Positions 5,541 through 8,343 of a stretch of 8,343 nucleotides of DNA are shown one piece after another. Every line of letters begins with the position of its first letter. Positions within the stretch are counted from its first letter, which is position 1. Both the position numbers and the translations under genes were made by a program. Source of the DNA: Trichodesmium sp. MAG_R04 (GTDB lineage: Bacteria > Cyanobacteriota > Cyanobacteriia > Cyanobacteriales > Microcoleaceae); assembly GCA_023356515.1 (NCBI GenBank), contig JAKQYG010000163.1:1-8343 (forward strand). The letters are read 5' to 3'. The notes under the pieces are model-generated. The model did no database searches and was not told where the DNA came from. It saw only the letters and a list, made by a program, of their open reading frames with translations.

Positions 5541-6529
5541 ATTTCCCATTTTATCTTGGTGACGGAAAACGGAAACCAAACAATACACCAGCTACTCTAC
5601 CTGTGTCGCGACGAGCCGAATTTATCAAACCAGAAAATTATTTGGCAGATCCTGGTCTTCGCGATGCCTGCAACGTTGCTTTACTCTTGGGTCAACCCTT
5701 ATTACTGACTGGAGAACCCGGTACTGGCAAGACTTTGTTCTCTTATAGTCTAGCCTGGGAATTGGGTTTTGACGAACCACTGAAGTTTGAAACCAAGTCT
5801 ACCAGCACTGCCCGGGATTTATTTTACAGCTATGACACCTTGAAACAATTTCAAGATGCCCAAAACCGTATATTAGACAGAAAACCTCTAGACTATCTGA
5901 CATACAATGCTTTGGGTCAAGCCATCTTGCTGACTAAAGAGCCCTCTGAAATTGAGAACTTTGTACCTCCAGATTTTTTTCACCCTGGTAAAAGACGCTC
6001 TATCGTTCTCATTGATGAAGTAGATAAGGCATCTCGTGATTTTCCTAATGATATCCTCAACGAATTGGAGTATCTATACTTTCGGGTCCGAGAATTGGGC
6101 AATATCAAGATTGAAGCTAATTCTAAGCTACAGCCTATAGTCGTCATTACCAGCAATTCTGAGAAAGACCTTCCGGATGCATTTTTGCGGCGTTGTGTTT
6201 ACTACAATATTCCTTTTCCACAAAAAGAGCGCCTTAAGAATATTGTTACCAATAGACTAGGTTTGTACTCTGCTGGTAGTAGTGACTTTCTCCAGGATGC
6301 CCTAGATATTTTTTTTAAGCTACGAAAAAGCGGCTTGCGGAAGAAACCGACCACTTCCGAACTTTTGGGTTGGATGATAGCGCTCCAAGAAATTTCAGGT
6401 GGTGCAGAGAACCCCCTTGTTGAGTCTGAGCTGGCTCTGCAAACTTTGAGTAATTTGATCAAAACTGCTGAGGATCAAGATAAAGCTAAGGAGATAATGA
6501 AGCAATGGGTAAAAAGTCGCCAAAGTTAA
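5537..6529 (+). CDS. MoxR-type AAA+ ATPase
   Basis: The product has 330 residues, the usual size of MoxR-family ATPases. Walker A is GEPGTGKT (residues 59-66), Walker B is IVLIDEVDK with D160 and E161, sensor 1 is ITSNSEKD around N207, and the arginine-finger region is LPDAFLRRC (212-220). A C-terminal lid follows with PTTSELLGWMIAL. The insert between Walker A and B (roughly 80-150) is long and carries FETKSTSTARDLFYSYD, the pre-sensor region often seen in MoxR proteins. MoxR ATPases assemble as hexamers and remodel partner proteins together with vWA-domain proteins, normally encoded next door; here the vWA gene starts inside this one (25-base overlap). All catalytic motifs look intact, so this should be the active NTPase of the cluster, in contrast to the degenerate domain in the gene before it. 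It is cytosolic with no signal peptide. Base composition is clearly GC-richer than the preceding gene. Confidence 0.9.
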   Translation: MNFPFYLGDGKRKPNNTPATLPVSRRAEFIKPENYLADPGLRDACNVALLLGQPLLLTGEPGTGKTLFSYSLAWELGFDEPLKFETKSTSTARDLFYSYDTLKQFQDAQNRILDRKPLDYLTYNALGQAILLTKEPSEIENFVPPDFFHPGKRRSIVLIDEVDKASRDFPNDILNELEYLYFRVRELGNIKIEANSKLQPIVVITSNSEKDLPDAFLRRCVYYNIPFPQKERLKNIVTNRLGLYSAGSSDFLQDALDIFFKLRKSGLRKKPTTSELLGWMIALQEISGGAENPLVESELALQTLSNLIKTAEDQDKAKEIMKQWVKSRQS

Positions 6530-8343
6530 GCCCAGGGTGGCTAGAACCAGAACAGTTGATGGAATTCATTGATCAGCTTCGTAGAGAATACAAATACAAT
6601 ATCGGTGTATCCCAATATATTGCAGCTCAAGAGTTGATACTTGCTTTGAGTGCAAAAGGAGAGCAGTTAGAGGAACCCCAGAGGCTTAAAAGTCTTCTCG
6701 GTCCCTTGTTATGCAGTTCCCCGGCAGAACAAGAAGATTTCCAACTACGGTTTGACCAATGGATAGAACGTATGGGTTTTACCGTTCGCGAAGTTATTCA
6801 TGCTGACGAAAATGCTGAGGCTCTTGAACAGGAGTTAAAAAAGATGCGGCAGGAATGGCGATGGCTACGGTGGGGACTCTTAGCGATCGCTGTTTTTATT
6901 GTTATTGTTCTAACCAATTTCCTGATAGAGGCATTTTCGGCTTTAACTTCCCAGATGCAGCAGTTTCCCACTCCAACAGTAGATCCCTTGAAACTATTTC
7001 CACCTCAAATTCTTCAAGAATGGCGGACTACATTTTTATGGTTAATACTCGTGCCCCTGGTGACATTCTTAGTTTGGAGACTATGGTGGCGTTGGCGTGT
7101 GGCTCTATACCTCAACCGTCGTCAGACCAGGCGGCCTCCTGAAATTCAGCGAGTGTCTATATCAGGGCTAAATGAGGAACTATTTCCCAGAGTTTTGTTT
7201 TTGCGCATTGCTCAGGGTTTGAGGCGACGTATTCGGGTTCCATCCAATGAACTTGATATTGACAAGACCGTAGAAAAAACTGTCCGGGGAGGAGTTAGGT
7301 TTGCCCCAGTATACGGCTACTATAAGCTTCTTCCTGAATACCTGGTTCTGATCGACCGGGCAAACTACAGCGACCACCAGGCGAGATTTGTCAAGGAAAT
7401 GATTGCTCAATTAACCGACAACGAAGTCTTAATTGTAGGTTACTATTTTGATGGCGACCCCAGGGTATGTTTTCCGGTTACAGGAAAAGGCTCTCCTTGT
7501 AAGTTACGGGAAATTTCTTTGAAGTACAGCCAGCATCGACTCCTCATCTTCTCCGATACAGAAGGTTTTTTTAATTCCCTGACTGGGGAACCTGAAGCCT
7601 GGCTAGATTTATTTTCAAGTTGGTCTGAGCGGGCTGTTTTCACTCCCAAACCTTCGGAACATTGGGGATATCAGGAACTGGAATTATCCCGAGAGTTTAT
7701 TGTTCTACCTGCAACAAATGATGGGTTAATTGATTTGATACGGAGCATCGAATATGGAAAATTCCCCTATGTGTCTTTAGAGAAAGGTAGGGCACCTTAT
7801 CCGGAAGCGTTGAGAGTGCGAGGGCGGCGCTGGGTTGAGCGAGATTCACCTGAGCCAAGGTTGGTGACTGAAGTCCTAGAGTCTCTCCGAAGCTATCTGG
7901 GGGAAGCTGGTTACTATTGGCTGAGTGCTTGTGCTGTATTTCCTGAGTTAAATTGGAATCTCACGGTTTACCTGGGGAATGCTCTTAGTGCTGGTGATGG
8001 TGGTTCTTTGCTTCAGGCTTGTCGGCTAACGGTTCTCGCTCGTTTGCCTTGGTTTCGATATGGTTATATGCCTGACTGGCTGCGCTTGTGGTTAGTTTCT
8101 GAGTTACCTCGCCACCAGGAGGATGAGGTTCGTCAACTGCTTAGAAGTTTCTTGGTGGCAAAACCTGATGAGCAAGGCTCAGTTGGAAGATGGCAATTGG
8201 AAATTGCTGGGCAATACAGCAATGTTGTCTCTAGGTTGGTGCAACCACTTCTCCGCTTATTTTCTGGGGAAGCTCCTGAGGATAGTCCTCTGCGGGATTA
8301 TATTTTTCAGGAGTTTATGGCAGGTCGTAAGGGACTCGCAGTG
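6505..8343 (+). CDS. Membrane-anchored protein with degenerate vWA domain, 3' end outside window
   Basis: The frame runs from ATG 6505, the only start after a stop at 6487-6489, to the window end without a stop (613 codons visible); AAGGAG lies at 6488-6493. Residues 10-95 form a soluble helical domain (SQYIAAQELILAL and LLGPLLCSSPAEQEDF) like the N-terminal part of CoxE/vWA proteins that work with MoxR. Two membrane segments follow, about 123-145 and 176-193, each next to arginine-rich stretches, placing the rest in the cytosol. The vWA-like core begins near residue 255: strand YLVLIDRANYSD has Asp284 of the metal site, but the two serines of DxSxS are Ala286 and Tyr288. YYFDGDPRVC (313-322) and WGYQELEL follow. 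Residues 480-590 form a further helical region (YYWLSACAVFPELNW, LPWFRYGYMPDWLRLWL). In similar proteins I recall a formylglycine-generating-enzyme-like or other effector domain after this part; it would lie beyond 8343. No standard gene name applies. Confidence 0.78.
   Translation, partial: MGKKSPKLSPGWLEPEQLMEFIDQLRREYKYNIGVSQYIAAQELILALSAKGEQLEEPQRLKSLLGPLLCSSPAEQEDFQLRFDQWIERMGFTVREVIHADENAEALEQELKKMRQEWRWLRWGLLAIAVFIVIVLTNFLIEAFSALTSQMQQFPTPTVDPLKLFPPQILQEWRTTFLWLILVPLVTFLVWRLWWRWRVALYLNRRQTRRPPEIQRVSISGLNEELFPRVLFLRIAQGLRRRIRVPSNELDIDKTVEKTVRGGVRFAPVYGYYKLLPEYLVLIDRANYSDHQARFVKEMIAQLTDNEVLIVGYYFDGDPRVCFPVTGKGSPCKLREISLKYSQHRLLIFSDTEGFFNSLTGEPEAWLDLFSSWSERAVFTPKPSEHWGYQELELSREFIVLPATNDGLIDLIRSIEYGKFPYVSLEKGRAPYPEALRVRGRRWVERDSPEPRLVTEVLESLRSYLGEAGYYWLSACAVFPELNWNLTVYLGNALSAGDGGSLLQACRLTVLARLPWFRYGYMPDWLRLWLVSELPRHQEDEVRQLLRSFLVAKPDEQGSVGRWQLEIAGQYSNVVSRLVQPLLRLFSGEAPEDSPLRDYIFQEFMAGRKGLAV

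Noticed and set aside
6202..6462. Minus-strand open frame inside the MoxR gene, with other minus-strand frames in glcF, caspase, adaptor and vWA genes
   Set aside because: All lie opposite well-supported coding frames and lack ribosome sites or recognisable motifs.
6855..7142. 95-codon + strand frame inside the vWA gene
   Set aside because: The other frame encodes the membrane segments and conserved domains continuously; this one is a shadow.

Overview
The window looks cyanobacterial. It carries four copies of the octamer GCGATCGC (HIP1), the characteristic overrepresented palindrome of many cyanobacterial genomes. It also holds a cyanobacterial-type glycolate oxidase iron-sulfur subunit, a WG-repeat lipoprotein, an IS200/IS605-type tnpB relic and a metacaspase-like C14 peptidase, a mix common in large genomes of filamentous species. 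The intergenic DNA is very AT-rich. All recognisable genes lie on the + strand. The genus cannot be fixed from the sequence.

Layout. 1-1134: 3' part of glcF, a housekeeping gene. 1135-1713: AT-rich spacer holding a decayed C-terminal piece of tnpB (1342-1686). 1714-2772: a secreted lipoprotein made of nine WG-type repeats. 2773-3103: spacer with a GC-rich hairpin and a candidate promoter. 3104-4078: caspase-like peptidase with a C-terminal adaptor-like module. 4079-4382: AT-rich gap with a hairpin and a perfect -10 box. 4383-5540: coiled-coil plus the same adaptor-like module, fused to what looks like a P-loop domain without the P-loop (iSTAND-like). 5537-6529: MoxR-type AAA+ ATPase. 6505-8343 and beyond: membrane-anchored protein with a degenerate von Willebrand A (vWA) domain, cut by the window end.

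The main interest is 3104-8343. A protease, an inactive-STAND-like protein, a MoxR ATPase and a vWA protein together resemble the NTP-dependent, caspase-containing conflict (immunity or programmed-death) systems described for multicellular bacteria by Aravind and colleagues. The sequence itself supplies a link between the protease and the ATPase operon: the last 40 residues or so of the caspase and residues 24-63 of the next protein align without gaps at 16 of 40 identical positions. A simple reading is that this module pairs homotypically and recruits the protease to the iSTAND/MoxR/vWA complex, which would act as a membrane-associated sensor and switch. This is inference; no activity can be read from the sequence.

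The three downstream genes overlap (4 and 25 bases) and should be translated together. The caspase is separated from them by 304 bases and may have its own promoter. The whole class is known in outline, so novelty here would lie in this particular architecture and in the unseen C-terminal end of the vWA protein.
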